This document shows positions 7,653 through 16,404 of a stretch of 56,481 nucleotides of DNA, one piece after another. How positions within the stretch are numbered: position 1 is the first letter of the stretch; every line of letters starts with the position of its first letter. A program made the translations under genes and the position numbers. A model generated the notes under the pieces. That model ran no database searches and was not told the origin of the DNA. It worked only from the letters and a program-made list of their open reading frames with translations. This DNA is from Jutongia hominis (GTDB lineage Bacteria > Bacillota > Clostridia > Lachnospirales > Lachnospiraceae): NCBI RefSeq assembly GCF_014384965.1, contig NZ_JACRSW010000033.1, forward strand, positions 1 to 56,481. The letters are read 5' to 3'.

Positions 7653-8108
7653 ATGAGCAAAAGTACATGTAGTGCTTCCTTTGGCAGCAGTGAAGATAAA
7701 ATCTGGTCTTTGATCACCGGGCAGTCGGATCATACATGGCGGACTGATCTGCTTCGGATTGAAGAAGGAGAAAAAAAGTATTCTGTTGTTGAATATTATA
7801 AGAATGGTGATGTTGTGACAGCAGAGGTCAGTATGACTATTCCGCATCAGCGTTATGAATGTCATATAAAAGGCAGCGGCTACGAGGGAAAAAGAATCTT
7901 TTCACTTATGAAAAAAAACAGCCGGACGATCCTTTCTATGGAAGAAGTGATCTGTCGTAGTAAAAGAAAGTCTAAAGAGAAGATTACGCTACGTGTACGT
8001 TTCAGCCTTTTCTTTTTAAAATCATATTTAAAAAAGAGACAGAAAAGGTATATTGGGGATCTGTACAGGGCATTGAACGAAGAACCGGGGAGTTGCAGCT
8101 GGCACTAA
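7653..8108 (+). CDS. Small SRPBCC/START-like protein of unknown function
   Basis: The 151-residue protein opens with a pattern typical of helix-grip-fold SRPBCC proteins (TCSASFGSSEDKIWSLITG, followed by beta-rich sequence). The C-terminus is very basic (KSYLKKRQKRY). I infer ligand or lipid binding; no active site is evident. The SD is GGGGA. It may be cotranscribed with the ABC genes, since the gap is 42 bases. The family call rests on fold pattern, not on specific motifs. Confidence 0.45.
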   Translation: MSKSTCSASFGSSEDKIWSLITGQSDHTWRTDLLRIEEGEKKYSVVEYYKNGDVVTAEVSMTIPHQRYECHIKGSGYEGKRIFSLMKKNSRTILSMEEVICRSKRKSKEKITLRVRFSLFFLKSYLKKRQKRYIGDLYRALNEEPGSCSWH

Positions 8109-8198
8109 ATAAAGCTCATGCTTAGAGAATAGATAGACGATAAGATTCAGAAAAAAAAGATAAAAACAGTAAATGGAATTTTCGGAAAGGACAGAAAA

Positions 8199-8408
8199 AT
8201 GGTAGTTACAAAATATTCCTTGATAGGTGCAATCTTACAATATTATCCTAGTGCAGAACAATGCTTTAATGAAATGGGGATGCATTGTGTATCCTGCCAT
8301 ATGTCACCGCGAGAAACATTAGAACAGGCATGTATGACACATCAGTGTGATGTAGAGGAACTGATCGCGAAATTGGATCATCATATTAACGGAGAAGCAG
8401 AAGCTTAG
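8199..8408 (+). CDS. DUF1858 / HCP-associated small disulfide protein
   Basis: This 69-residue protein matches the DUF1858 family: KYSLIGAILQYYP near the start, then GMHCVSCHMSPRETLEQAC with the CxxC pair, then a helix. Members are found with hybrid-cluster proteins and ScdA/RIC-type di-iron proteins and may use the CxxC for redox or metal work. The SD is GGAAAGGAC. No hybrid-cluster gene is adjacent. Confidence 0.8.
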   Translation: MVVTKYSLIGAILQYYPSAEQCFNEMGMHCVSCHMSPRETLEQACMTHQCDVEELIAKLDHHINGEAEA

Positions 8409-8526
8409 GAAAGATAAGAGCAGATATAGTATGCACACCGGAAGTATAGGAAAGATAATAATACCTTCTTATAACAGAAAGCCGGCAATATCAGAAAATG
8501 CATAGGATTAGTAGGAGGAATTACAA

Positions 8527-10032
8527 ATGACAGCAACATTTTGGTCTGTGTTACCACCGATCATTGCGATCGTATTGGCATTGATCACAAAAGAGGTATA
8601 CAGTTCTCTTTTGATCGGAATTATTATGGGAGGACTTTTATATTCTGCCGGAAACCCGATCAAAGCAATCGAGATTGTTTTTGGTATTATGTCTGATAAG
8701 ATTGGTGACAATGCATATATTTTAGTTTTTTTAGTATTGCTTGGAATATTAGTTGCATTGATCACGAAGTCCGGTGCATCAAGAGCTTATGGTAAATGGG
8801 CATCGACAGCGATCAAATCAAGACGTGGAGCATTAGCGGCAACAAGCTGTCTTGGTGCGTTGATATTTGTAGATGATTATTTTAATTGTCTTACCGTAGG
8901 AACGGTAATGCGTCCGGTAACGGATAAATATAAAGTAACCAGACAGAAGTTAGCCTATATTATCGATGCAACGGCAGCACCGGTATGTATTCTGTCACCC
9001 ATCTCAAGCTGGGCGGCAGCAGTCAGTACATCGCTGCCAAAAGACAGTAAGATTGATGGATTTTCACTTTTTTTGCATACGATCCCATTAAATATGTATG
9101 CTATCTTTACATTGATCTTTCTGATATTTTTGATCTGGCTGGATCGTGATTTTTCGCGCATGAAAAAAGCAGAGATCGATCAGTATACAGCAGAAGAACG
9201 AAAGAAAATGGACAATGATGTATCTGTTATCGGAAAAGGAAAAGTAAAAGATTTGGTACTCCCAATCGCTGTGCTGATCATAAGCTGCATTACGATGATG
9301 CTTTATACAGGTGGCCTGTTTACAGGAAAGAGTGTGATCACGGCATTTTCCGATTGTGAAGCATCAAAAAGTCTTGTAATTGGCTGCTTTATCACATTAG
9401 TATTTACATTTTTCTTATATATTCCAAGAAAGATAATTCATTTTGACCAGTTTTGTGAAAGTTTTACACAGGGATTTAAAGCAATGACATCGGCTATCAT
9501 GATCCTGTGTCTTGCATGGACATTGTCAGGAATCTGTAGTGCAGACTATTTAAATATTGGCGGTTATGTCAGTAAGATTGTAGAAGCCAGTGCAGTTATT
9601 GATATGCTGCTGCCGTTTTTATTCTTTGTGATTGCTTTAGGACTTTCATTTGCGACAGGAACATCGTGGGGAACGTTTGGAATATTGATTCCTATCTCGG
9701 TTGCGGTCTTTGGAGAGTCCGGTTCGATGCTGACGGTCTGCGTAGCCGCAATTTTAGCCGGTGCAGTCTGTGGCGATCATATTTCACCGATATCAGATAC
9801 GACCATTTTGGCTTCGGCAGGAGCACAATGCGTACACATTGAACATGTGTCAACACAATTTCCATATGCATTGCTTGTTGCATCTGCCTGCGGCGTGGGA
9901 TATCTGTTTGCGGGCATCCTGCATAATCCGTATATTGGATGGATTGTCGGTCTGGTCGTATTAAGCATAATATTGGCTGTAATCACAATTTGTACCGGGA
10001 AAGAAGATAAAAAAGACAGAGCAGGCTTATAA
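8527..10032 (+). CDS. nhaC: NhaC-family Na+/H+ antiporter
   Basis: This 501-residue protein has about 11-12 membrane segments. Family landmarks are GVLVALITKSGASRAYGKWA near residue 80, the polar segment FVDDYFNCLTVGTVMRP (about 117), FATGTSWGTFGILIPI (about 377) and AGAVCGDHISPISDTTILAS (about 413). Antiporters of this type exchange Na+ for H+ or carry organic ions in the cytoplasmic membrane; the exact ion is not visible. The SD GTAGGAGG is strong. The 3' end overlaps a hairpin shared with the convergent Dabb gene. Confidence 0.88.
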   Translation: MTATFWSVLPPIIAIVLALITKEVYSSLLIGIIMGGLLYSAGNPIKAIEIVFGIMSDKIGDNAYILVFLVLLGILVALITKSGASRAYGKWASTAIKSRRGALAATSCLGALIFVDDYFNCLTVGTVMRPVTDKYKVTRQKLAYIIDATAAPVCILSPISSWAAAVSTSLPKDSKIDGFSLFLHTIPLNMYAIFTLIFLIFLIWLDRDFSRMKKAEIDQYTAEERKKMDNDVSVIGKGKVKDLVLPIAVLIISCITMMLYTGGLFTGKSVITAFSDCEASKSLVIGCFITLVFTFFLYIPRKIIHFDQFCESFTQGFKAMTSAIMILCLAWTLSGICSADYLNIGGYVSKIVEASAVIDMLLPFLFFVIALGLSFATGTSWGTFGILIPISVAVFGESGSMLTVCVAAILAGAVCGDHISPISDTTILASAGAQCVHIEHVSTQFPYALLVASACGVGYLFAGILHNPYIGWIVGLVVLSIILAVITICTGKEDKKDRAGL

Positions 10033-10047
10033 GGCTGCTCTGTCTTT
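10012..10047 (-). terminator. Convergent-gene terminator hairpin
   Basis: AAAGACAGAGCAG pairs perfectly with CTGCTCTGTCTTT (13 bp, 10-base loop). On the minus strand it runs into a T tract, so it mainly stops the Dabb gene. It overlaps the last codons of nhaC and may also act on the plus strand. Confidence 0.85.
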
Positions 10048-10065
10048 GCCAATCATGATGGAAAA

Positions 10066-10368
10066 TCAGATTTCGTAATCCATGCTCAGACGAACGGATA
10101 CATTTGGTCTGACATAGGTGTCAGCAACATGCACATGTGAAGGATGTGTCTGATAACCTTTTAGAGCTTCGTTTGATTCTAATTCGCTGTCCATCATGAT
10201 ATCAGCAGAAGAAGAAGCAAGAAATTCTGTGCGGATATTCATTTTCGTTAATCCCGGAACGACTCCTACTAAAGCTTCCAGATTCTTTTTGATATCTGTT
10301 TTGACTGCCTTTTTTTGTTCTGTTGATAATTCATCATTTAATTTCCATAAAATAATGTGTTTTACCAT
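10066..10368 (-). CDS. Dabb-family (stress-responsive A/B barrel) protein
   Basis: This 100-residue protein begins MVKHIILWKLNDE, the usual Dabb N-terminus with its conserved His, and continues with GLTKMNIRTEFLASSSADIMM and a C-terminal region (ALKGYQTHPSHVHVADTYVRP). These are small dimeric ferredoxin-like-fold proteins; most bacterial members have no known reaction. The SD is CAGGAGG. The gene is monocistronic between nhaC and the acyltransferase. Confidence 0.9.
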   Translation of the reverse strand: MVKHIILWKLNDELSTEQKKAVKTDIKKNLEALVGVVPGLTKMNIRTEFLASSSADIMMDSELESNEALKGYQTHPSHVHVADTYVRPNVSVRLSMDYEI

Positions 10369-10475
10369 AATAATTCCTCCTGATTTTTGTTATGCATTTG
10401 TGGTATCTTCCCAAGACGAATCCTTTTGACCGGATTTTCGTTCAGAAGATTCTAAGAGTGCATTGTCATATGATT

Positions 10476-10502
10476 TTGACACTTTAACAGAGATAGTATA
10501 AC
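10476..10502 (+). promoter_or_regulatory. Possible promoter for the acyltransferase gene
   Basis: TTGACA (10476-10481) is followed by TATAAC (10497-10502) with a short 15-base spacer. The perfect -35 makes it worth listing; the spacing lowers confidence. Confidence 0.4.
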
Positions 10503-10635
10503 ATGAAGTGATGAAATCTGCTATCAGGAAGAAGGGAAAAATAAAAGCGGATAGGGGAAAAAGGAAAATAATATGTTTGTATGTACACGGCAAACGGATT
10601 TTAATGGAAAAATGTGTACAGGAAAGAGGAGTTTT

Positions 10636-11667
10636 ATGAACACTGCACCACAGAAGGAACGGAAAGAAAATCATACGATTGACTTTTGGAAATTGTTTTT
10701 TGCACTTTGTATCGTTGGTATACATACGAATCTTGTCAAAATTTTTCCATCGGAGCACACACAATGGTATGTGATGCAGGTTGTATTCCGGATGGGCGTT
10801 CCTTTCTTCTTTGTTGTATCGGGTTATTTTTTAGGCAGAAAGCTTTGGAATTGTACAGACAGAAAAGAACAATGGCATTGTGTCGGAAAATACATTATAA
10901 AATTATTGCCGCCTTATCTTGTATGGTCGATCGCAAACCTGATCGTAACAATTCCGTTATGGTATCGGAACTTAGGTGGAGATCTGAAAGCAGTGCATAT
11001 GATGATCATTAAGACGATTCTTTTTTATCCGACAGGAGCGATGTGGTTTGTCTTAGCATGTGTTATTGGCGCTTTCCTGCTCTGCCTGTTTTGGCGGCAT
11101 AAGATTGTGATGGTGTTTTTTGCAATCGCAGCACATACTTTTGCATTGTTTGCGAATACCTATTACTTTGTTATTGCAAATACACCGTTGCATAAAGTGA
11201 TCGATCGCTATTTAGAGATTTTCCTAAATCCGAGAAAAGGGATCTATGTTGGCTTTCCATTGCTCATGATAGGGGCATTTCTGGCATATCCGGATCTGAT
11301 CCGGCATTTCAGGGCATCATGGGCAGCAGTACTTACGATTTTATCGGCAATTGCACTTGTATTGGAAATGACAGTTATCTATGGAAAAGAGACTAAAGAT
11401 GATATTTCTTTGTGTATTTCTTTTTTAATACTGGTGCCATGTATGGTTGTGTTTTTCTTACAAAAAGATATTTTACACAGGATTCCGATGCAGTGGGCAA
11501 GAGAACTAAGCACTTGCATTTTTTATCCGCATTGTTTTTTTCGAACGCTTTTACGGGATTACTATCATCTGGAAAATCCGCTTGTCCTGTATGGAATAAC
11601 AATAGCAATCTGTCTGGTGCTTTTTGCACTCAGTAAAAAGAGCCGTTTGATCAAAAAGATTGTATGA
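10636..11667 (+). CDS. Acyltransferase 3-family membrane protein
   Basis: The ATG at 10636 follows GAGGAG; the in-frame ATG at 10573 has no SD. The 343-residue product has about ten hydrophobic segments and the family opening IDFWKLFFALCIVGIHTN (about residues 16-33), in which the conserved His of the Acyl_transf_3 family is present. MGVPFFFVVSGYFLG (about 56-70) is the second landmark. These enzymes O-acylate extracytoplasmic sugars or cell-wall polymers. The target is unknown and no polysaccharide genes adjoin. Confidence 0.87.
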   Translation: MNTAPQKERKENHTIDFWKLFFALCIVGIHTNLVKIFPSEHTQWYVMQVVFRMGVPFFFVVSGYFLGRKLWNCTDRKEQWHCVGKYIIKLLPPYLVWSIANLIVTIPLWYRNLGGDLKAVHMMIIKTILFYPTGAMWFVLACVIGAFLLCLFWRHKIVMVFFAIAAHTFALFANTYYFVIANTPLHKVIDRYLEIFLNPRKGIYVGFPLLMIGAFLAYPDLIRHFRASWAAVLTILSAIALVLEMTVIYGKETKDDISLCISFLILVPCMVVFFLQKDILHRIPMQWARELSTCIFYPHCFFRTLLRDYYHLENPLVLYGITIAICLVLFALSKKSRLIKKIV

Positions 11668-11786
11668 CAGGAAATTGTTCGTGATAATAATATATTTTCA
11701 CTCCAAGACAGGAGCGTGTATGATGGCTCTTTGATTAAAGAGCGTATGCCAATATCTAACAAAAACTTTATTCTTTGTATACTTTT

Positions 11787-11822
11787 TGGTATAATTACTG
11801 AATATTCAGGTGTATCACCTGA
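11787..11822 (+). promoter_or_regulatory. Extended -10 promoter with start-site palindrome
   Basis: TGG-TATAAT (11787-11795) is an extended -10 element; there is no good -35. Ten bases downstream, TCAGGTG-TAT-CACCTGA (11806-11822) forms a perfect 7-bp inverted repeat right at the expected transcription start. It could be a repressor site or a 5' UTR stem-loop ahead of the serine-hydrolase-fold gene. Confidence 0.6.
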
Positions 11823-11848
11823 GGTACTGAGATAACAGGAGGAACTTT

Positions 11849-13561
11849 ATGAGAAGACGAATAATAATTATGGGGATGGCATTACTGTGTACATTTTCAT
11901 TATTTATGGGAATGATAGCCAATGCCAAAACAAAAACATCGGGGGTACACCAGAATCAGCTAGAAGAGTATATTTTAAAAGAAATGCCGGAGGCTCATGT
12001 TCCGGGTATGACCATTTCTATTGTAAATGATAACAGAGAATTGTATTGTGCGGCATATGGTACCGTGCAAAAGACAGAGGCGGATTTTACAATGGGAGCA
12101 TTATCCCAGACGATAACAGCTGCTGCTATATTGCATTTGCAGGAAGAAGATGAACTAAAGCTTGATGATACAGTTGGCGATTATCTGACCGATTATCATT
12201 CGGCTGAGGCGGTTACGATCGAGCAATTATTAACACATACAAGTGGTCTTTCTAAAGATTCTGATCTGTCTGATATCAAGCTGAATGATGAGTGGGGAGA
12301 TTATGCTTATGCAGATGTCAACTATATGTTATTAGGTAAGATCATTGAATCTGTGACTAACATGACTTATGAAGAATATGTTTCGGATAATATTTTTGAT
12401 GTTTTGGATATGAATTCTACATTTTCACTGTCAAACAGCAAAGAATTCAGTGAAAATATCGTAACAGGGTATCAGACTTATTTTGGTTTCCATGTTCCAA
12501 AAGAGATTGATGCACAGAAGAATAAGGAAGATGCGGCATCAAACTCTTTATTATCGAATGTAAAAGACATGGGACGTTATTTGCAAATGTTTTTAAATGA
12601 TGGTGGAAAAGTCTTAGATAAGAAAAGTGTTAAGAAAATACTGAAAGGTCAGGGAGATGTTACGGATGCAGAGGCTTCGGATATGCTTTTTGGTACTAAA
12701 GTATCATCGGGCATGGGCTGGATGGAGACAAAAGTAGCTGGTACAAGAGTGCTTTATCAGTTAGGAACAGCACAGAATGCAACAACAGTCGCAATGCTTT
12801 TGCCGGAAGAAAATCTGGGTATTACGATGATGTTTAATACAATGGATTATCTGGTAGGACAAAAACTGATCCAGAAAATGGAAAAAGGTATTTTAAATAT
12901 TGTTCTTGGTAAGACAGCAGATGAAATCGGCAGCAGTACTTACATGACAAAATATGCAATTGTTGATGGTCTGGTCGTGCTTGCACTTGTTCTGGCGTGG
13001 CTTCCGATCATGATGATGGGATTCTGGAGCCATAGAAGAAAGAATCATATATGGAGCATTGGTGGAATTTGCATTGATGGATTGATCCATCTGGTTGTGC
13101 CTAGTGTAGTCTTAGGATTGCTTTATACAGTAGCAAAGACAGATCTGATCCGTAGTTATATGCCGGATCTGTTCCTGGCGATCTGGGCATTTGCAATCTC
13201 GTTGTATATCGGAGCAGTGATCAAGCTGATCGCTATGTTTGTCTATACAAAAAAGAAGCATGCTGCGGGAGTTGAGTTGGAAGAACAGACTGTTGAAAGT
13301 GAAGAAGCAGCTAACAGTTTAGTAGAAAAGAATGAAGACAAATCCGTTGATAAAGAGGATACAGAAGCTTCAAAGACAGAAGAAAAGCCAGCCGACAGTA
13401 CAACAGATAATACAGGTAAGATGGAAGAAAAGTCTTCTGAAAGCAAAACAGAAAAGAACAAAGAAAAATCCGCTGACAGCAAAGCAGAAAAAGCAGAAGA
13501 CAAACCGGCTGCAAAGGCAGAAGAAAAGTTCGAACAGGAAGCGGCAGCAACAAAGGAATAG
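11849..13561 (+). CDS. Beta-lactamase-fold (class C/PBP4*-like) membrane protein, probably catalytically inactive
   Basis: This 570-residue protein has a signal peptide (1-26), a serine beta-lactamase/esterase fold domain (about 32-345), three hydrophobic segments (about 370-470) and a Lys/Glu-rich tail of about 100 residues. Fold landmarks are clear: VPGMTISIVND, LDDTVGDYLTDYH, ITIEQLLTHTSGL-like VTIEQLLTHTSGL and YMLLGKIIE. The catalytic SxxK is replaced by A84-L-S-Q87, the YxN by Y154-A-D156, and the third-motif HxG region reads YQLGTAQNAT. I infer loss of acyl-serine chemistry, leaving a possible binding or sensing role at the cell surface. The SD GGAGGAAC is good and the gene has its own promoter. 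Confidence 0.8.
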   Translation: MRRRIIIMGMALLCTFSLFMGMIANAKTKTSGVHQNQLEEYILKEMPEAHVPGMTISIVNDNRELYCAAYGTVQKTEADFTMGALSQTITAAAILHLQEEDELKLDDTVGDYLTDYHSAEAVTIEQLLTHTSGLSKDSDLSDIKLNDEWGDYAYADVNYMLLGKIIESVTNMTYEEYVSDNIFDVLDMNSTFSLSNSKEFSENIVTGYQTYFGFHVPKEIDAQKNKEDAASNSLLSNVKDMGRYLQMFLNDGGKVLDKKSVKKILKGQGDVTDAEASDMLFGTKVSSGMGWMETKVAGTRVLYQLGTAQNATTVAMLLPEENLGITMMFNTMDYLVGQKLIQKMEKGILNIVLGKTADEIGSSTYMTKYAIVDGLVVLALVLAWLPIMMMGFWSHRRKNHIWSIGGICIDGLIHLVVPSVVLGLLYTVAKTDLIRSYMPDLFLAIWAFAISLYIGAVIKLIAMFVYTKKKHAAGVELEEQTVESEEAANSLVEKNEDKSVDKEDTEASKTEEKPADSTTDNTGKMEEKSSESKTEKNKEKSADSKAEKAEDKPAAKAEEKFEQEAAATKE

Positions 13562-13573
13562 CAGGAAAATAGA

Positions 13574-13602
13574 TTGACAGATGCTTAGAAATCTGCTAAG
13601 AT
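13574..13602 (+). promoter_or_regulatory. Promoter of the T-box/ilv operon
   Basis: TTGACA (13574-13579), 17-base spacer, TAAGAT (13597-13602) preceded by TGC (extended -10). Transcription would start about 15-20 bases before T-box stem I. Confidence 0.85.
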
Positions 13603-13624
13603 TATCAACAATCGAAAAATCAAA

Positions 13625-13942
13625 TGCAATGACGAGGAGGAGTACATATCTCCCGAAAGTATAGAGAGAAGATGGATGGTGAAAATCTTTGTTTCGGATT
13701 TATGGAAGTAGCCTTTGAGCAGTGAACCGAAAGAGAAGCAAAAGTCAGCATATGACAGCAGATTGTATAATCTGAGATGAAAAGCTTTTTTAGTAGACTT
13801 CAACGGAATTCCACCGTTACAGGGAATGCAATATTAATGATATGATCAGCGTGTTGTATGAGTGCGAGGAGTAATCTTTGAAATTAGGTGGTACCGCGGA
13901 ATAGTTCGCCCTAAGTTAATTTACATTAACTTAGGGTTTTTT
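13625..13942 (+). promoter_or_regulatory. T-box riboswitch ahead of ilvB (specifier probably GTA, Val)
   Basis: Stem I landmarks are present in order: GACGAGGAGGAGTA (13631), AGAGA, GGATGGTG (apical loop) and GGAAGTAGCC. The T-box sequence TTAGGTGGTACCGCGG lies at 13884-13899. The intrinsic terminator is CCCTAAGTTAAT/ATTAACTTAGGG (13909-13936) plus six T. Uncharged tRNA pairing to the specifier and to the T-box would favour the antiterminator. Aligning the 3' arm of stem I on the TTGAGCA segment known from glyQS puts GTA (13708-13710) in the specifier position, a Val codon, which fits branched-chain synthesis. The riboswitch call is firm; the specifier is inferred by eye. Confidence 0.93.
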
Positions 13943-14034
13943 AGATGTTATAAAAATTTCGGGATAACATACCACGTCAGATACAAGAAACGCTAAAAAG
14001 AAATCATCCAACAGAAAGGTATGGTGAAGGAAAG

Positions 14035-15756
14035 ATGATGAAAGGTACAGAGATAATAGTAAAAGCTTTGATCGAAGAAGGAGTAGACACTCTGTTTGGT
14101 TATCCGGGAGGACAGGCAATTGATATTTTTGATGCCTTATATGATCAGGATCAGATTGAAGTGATATTACCGCGTCATGAGCAGGCATTGATCCATGCAG
14201 CAGACGGTTATGCAAGATCAACCGGAAAAGTAGGTGTCTGTCTGGTAACAAGCGGACCGGGTGCAACGAATCTTGTCACAGGTATTGCAACAGCCAATTA
14301 TGACAGTGTTCCATTAGTATGCATTACAGGACAGGTTCCGTTAGGATTGATGGGTAATGATGCTTTTCAGGAGGTTGATATTGTCGGTATTACAAACAGT
14401 ATTTGTAAATATGCCGTAACCGTACGAACCAGAGAAGAACTGCCTAAGATCTTAAAAGAAGCATTTTATATTGCACGAACCGGCAGACCGGGTCCTGTTG
14501 TTGTCGATATTCCCAAAGATATCCAGCAGGCGATGGGATCGGAAGAGTATCCTACCGAGGTCAGCATCCGAGGCTATAAACCAAATGACAGTGTCCATGT
14601 CGGACAGATCAAAAAAGCATGTACACTTTTAAAGAGGGCAAAGAAACCATTATTCTTATTGGGTGGCGGCGTAAATATTGCGGGTGCTAATGAAGTTATG
14701 TTAAAGCTTGCCGAATATACACAGATCCCTGTTATCACTACGATCATGGGAAAAGGTTCGATTCCGACAACGCATGATCTGTATCTTGGAAACATCGGCA
14801 TTCATGGAAGTTATGCGGCAAACCATGCAGTATCGGAATGTGATGTTCTGTTCTCAATAGGAACCCGTTTTAATGACCGTATCACCGGAAAGATCAGCGA
14901 ATTTGCAAAACACGCAAAGATCATACATATTGATGCGGATTCGGCTTCTATTTCAAAAAATATCGTAGTAGATATTCCGATTGTCGCAGATGCTAAGTTA
15001 GCGATTGAGAAACTGTTAGAGTATGTCAGCCCTAGCAAAGCAGAGAAATGGCTAGAGCAGGTGACAGAGTGGAAGAAAGCCAATCCGATCAACATGGACA
15101 AATACGAAGGTTTGACACCGGAGAAAGTGATCCGTTATATCAATGAAAATATTAAACATCCGATCGTTGCAACAGACGTAGGACAGAACCAGCTTTGGAC
15201 AACACAATATCTTGAATTAGAAAGCAATCATCAATTTCTGACTTCCGGTGGACTTGGAACAATGGGATACGGCTTCCCGGCTGCGATCGGAGCGCAGATC
15301 GGTAATCCTGACAAAACAGTAATTGCTATTTCCGGTGATGGCGGAATGCAAATGAATATTCAGGAATTTGCAACAGCGGTTGCTTTAGAGCTTCCATTGA
15401 TCCTGATCGTTTTCAACAATGGTTATCTCGGAAATGTCCGTCAATGGCAGGAACTGTTCTTTAACAAACGCTATTCAAGCACCTGTCTGACATATCGCAA
15501 AAGCTGTCAGAAAGATTGCATGAACCGTGATAAATGTTGTCCGAAATATATTCCTGACTTTGTAAAACTTGCAGAGAGTTATGAAGCATATGGAATCCGT
15601 ATTACAAAAGAAGAAGAAATTGCAAAAGCATTTGCTTATGCCCAAGAGCATAAAAATGCACCAACGCTGATCGAATGTGTCATTGAACGCGAAGCAAATG
15701 TATTTCCGATGGTTCCGACAGGCAAGACATTAGACGATATGATCATGGATTGCTAA
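14035..15756 (+). CDS. ilvB: Acetolactate synthase, large (catalytic) subunit
   Basis: This 573-residue ThDP enzyme condenses two pyruvates (or pyruvate with 2-oxobutyrate), the first shared step of Val/Leu/Ile synthesis. GTEIIVKALIEEGVDTLFGYPGG starts the Pyr domain (the catalytic Glu is in LPRHEQAL, about residue 47). The ThDP/Mg motif is GDGGMQMNIQEFATA...NNGYLGNVRQW (about 435-470). Unusual is an insertion at about 484-502 with C484, C491, C495, C501 and C502 between the conserved YSST and PDFVKLAE. Length is slightly above the usual for this reason. It is controlled by the upstream T-box and followed by ilvN. Confidence 0.97.
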   Translation: MMKGTEIIVKALIEEGVDTLFGYPGGQAIDIFDALYDQDQIEVILPRHEQALIHAADGYARSTGKVGVCLVTSGPGATNLVTGIATANYDSVPLVCITGQVPLGLMGNDAFQEVDIVGITNSICKYAVTVRTREELPKILKEAFYIARTGRPGPVVVDIPKDIQQAMGSEEYPTEVSIRGYKPNDSVHVGQIKKACTLLKRAKKPLFLLGGGVNIAGANEVMLKLAEYTQIPVITTIMGKGSIPTTHDLYLGNIGIHGSYAANHAVSECDVLFSIGTRFNDRITGKISEFAKHAKIIHIDADSASISKNIVVDIPIVADAKLAIEKLLEYVSPSKAEKWLEQVTEWKKANPINMDKYEGLTPEKVIRYINENIKHPIVATDVGQNQLWTTQYLELESNHQFLTSGGLGTMGYGFPAAIGAQIGNPDKTVIAISGDGGMQMNIQEFATAVALELPLILIVFNNGYLGNVRQWQELFFNKRYSSTCLTYRKSCQKDCMNRDKCCPKYIPDFVKLAESYEAYGIRITKEEEIAKAFAYAQEHKNAPTLIECVIEREANVFPMVPTGKTLDDMIMDC

Positions 15757-15846
15757 AGAAAATGAAAGATAAAAAGTAGAAAAGACAGATGCTTTAGCAT
15801 ACAGGACATCTGCCGGTAGATATGTATGCAGAAATGAGGAAACAGT

Positions 15847-16353
15847 ATGGAGATTAAGAAAAGATGTATCTCTCTTTATGTAGAGAACCGAATTGGTGTT
15901 TTAGCTAAAATTTCCGGATTATTATCGGGAAAATCATATAATCTGGATACCCTTACCGTCGGAGAAACAGAAGATCCGACCGTGTCTCGTATGACGATCG
16001 GCATGACAATGGACGATGTAACATTTGAACAGGTCATCAAGCAGTTAAACCGCTGTGTGGTAGTGATCAAAGTCATTGATTTTACGGAAGTACCGATCCA
16101 TAAAAAAGAATTATTATATATCAAAGTGTCTAGCTGCTCAGAAAAAGATAAGGCAGAAGTATTCCGTTTAGCAAAGGTATTTTCTCTTGATATCATTGAC
16201 TATGACAGAAACCATATCATTGTACAATGTGTCAAAACAGAAGATGCCAATAATGACATGATCGCTTTATTCAACAAAACCTTTATCAATCGTGTGGAAG
16301 TAGTCCGTGGCGGCAGCGTTGCGATCGAAGCGGTATCTACACAGGAAAGATAG
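15847..16353 (+). CDS. ilvN: Acetolactate synthase, small (regulatory) subunit
   Basis: This 168-residue protein has an N-terminal ACT domain (SLYVENRIGVLAKISGLLSGKSYNLDTLTVG-type, about 9-40) and the C-terminal ALS_ss_C domain (about 85-160). It binds the catalytic subunit and confers valine feedback inhibition. It follows ilvB by 90 bases under the same T-box. Confidence 0.95.
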   Translation: MEIKKRCISLYVENRIGVLAKISGLLSGKSYNLDTLTVGETEDPTVSRMTIGMTMDDVTFEQVIKQLNRCVVVIKVIDFTEVPIHKKELLYIKVSSCSEKDKAEVFRLAKVFSLDIIDYDRNHIIVQCVKTEDANNDMIALFNKTFINRVEVVRGGSVAIEAVSTQER

Positions 16354-16404
16354 AAAAAGCAGAAAGTAACAGATAATCCTGTATTTGAGAGAAAAGAGGT
16401 TTTC

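Noticed and set aside
10390..10764. 124-codon minus-strand ORF upstream of the Dabb gene
   Set aside because: It overlaps the 5' part of the acyltransferase gene and the promoter region, has no SD, and its hydrophobic composition follows the opposite strand.
13243..13558. Opposite-strand and shifted-frame ORFs over the Lys/Glu-rich tail of the beta-lactamase-like gene
   Set aside because: They are composition artefacts of a low-complexity coding region (Ser/Leu-rich shadows) with no SD.
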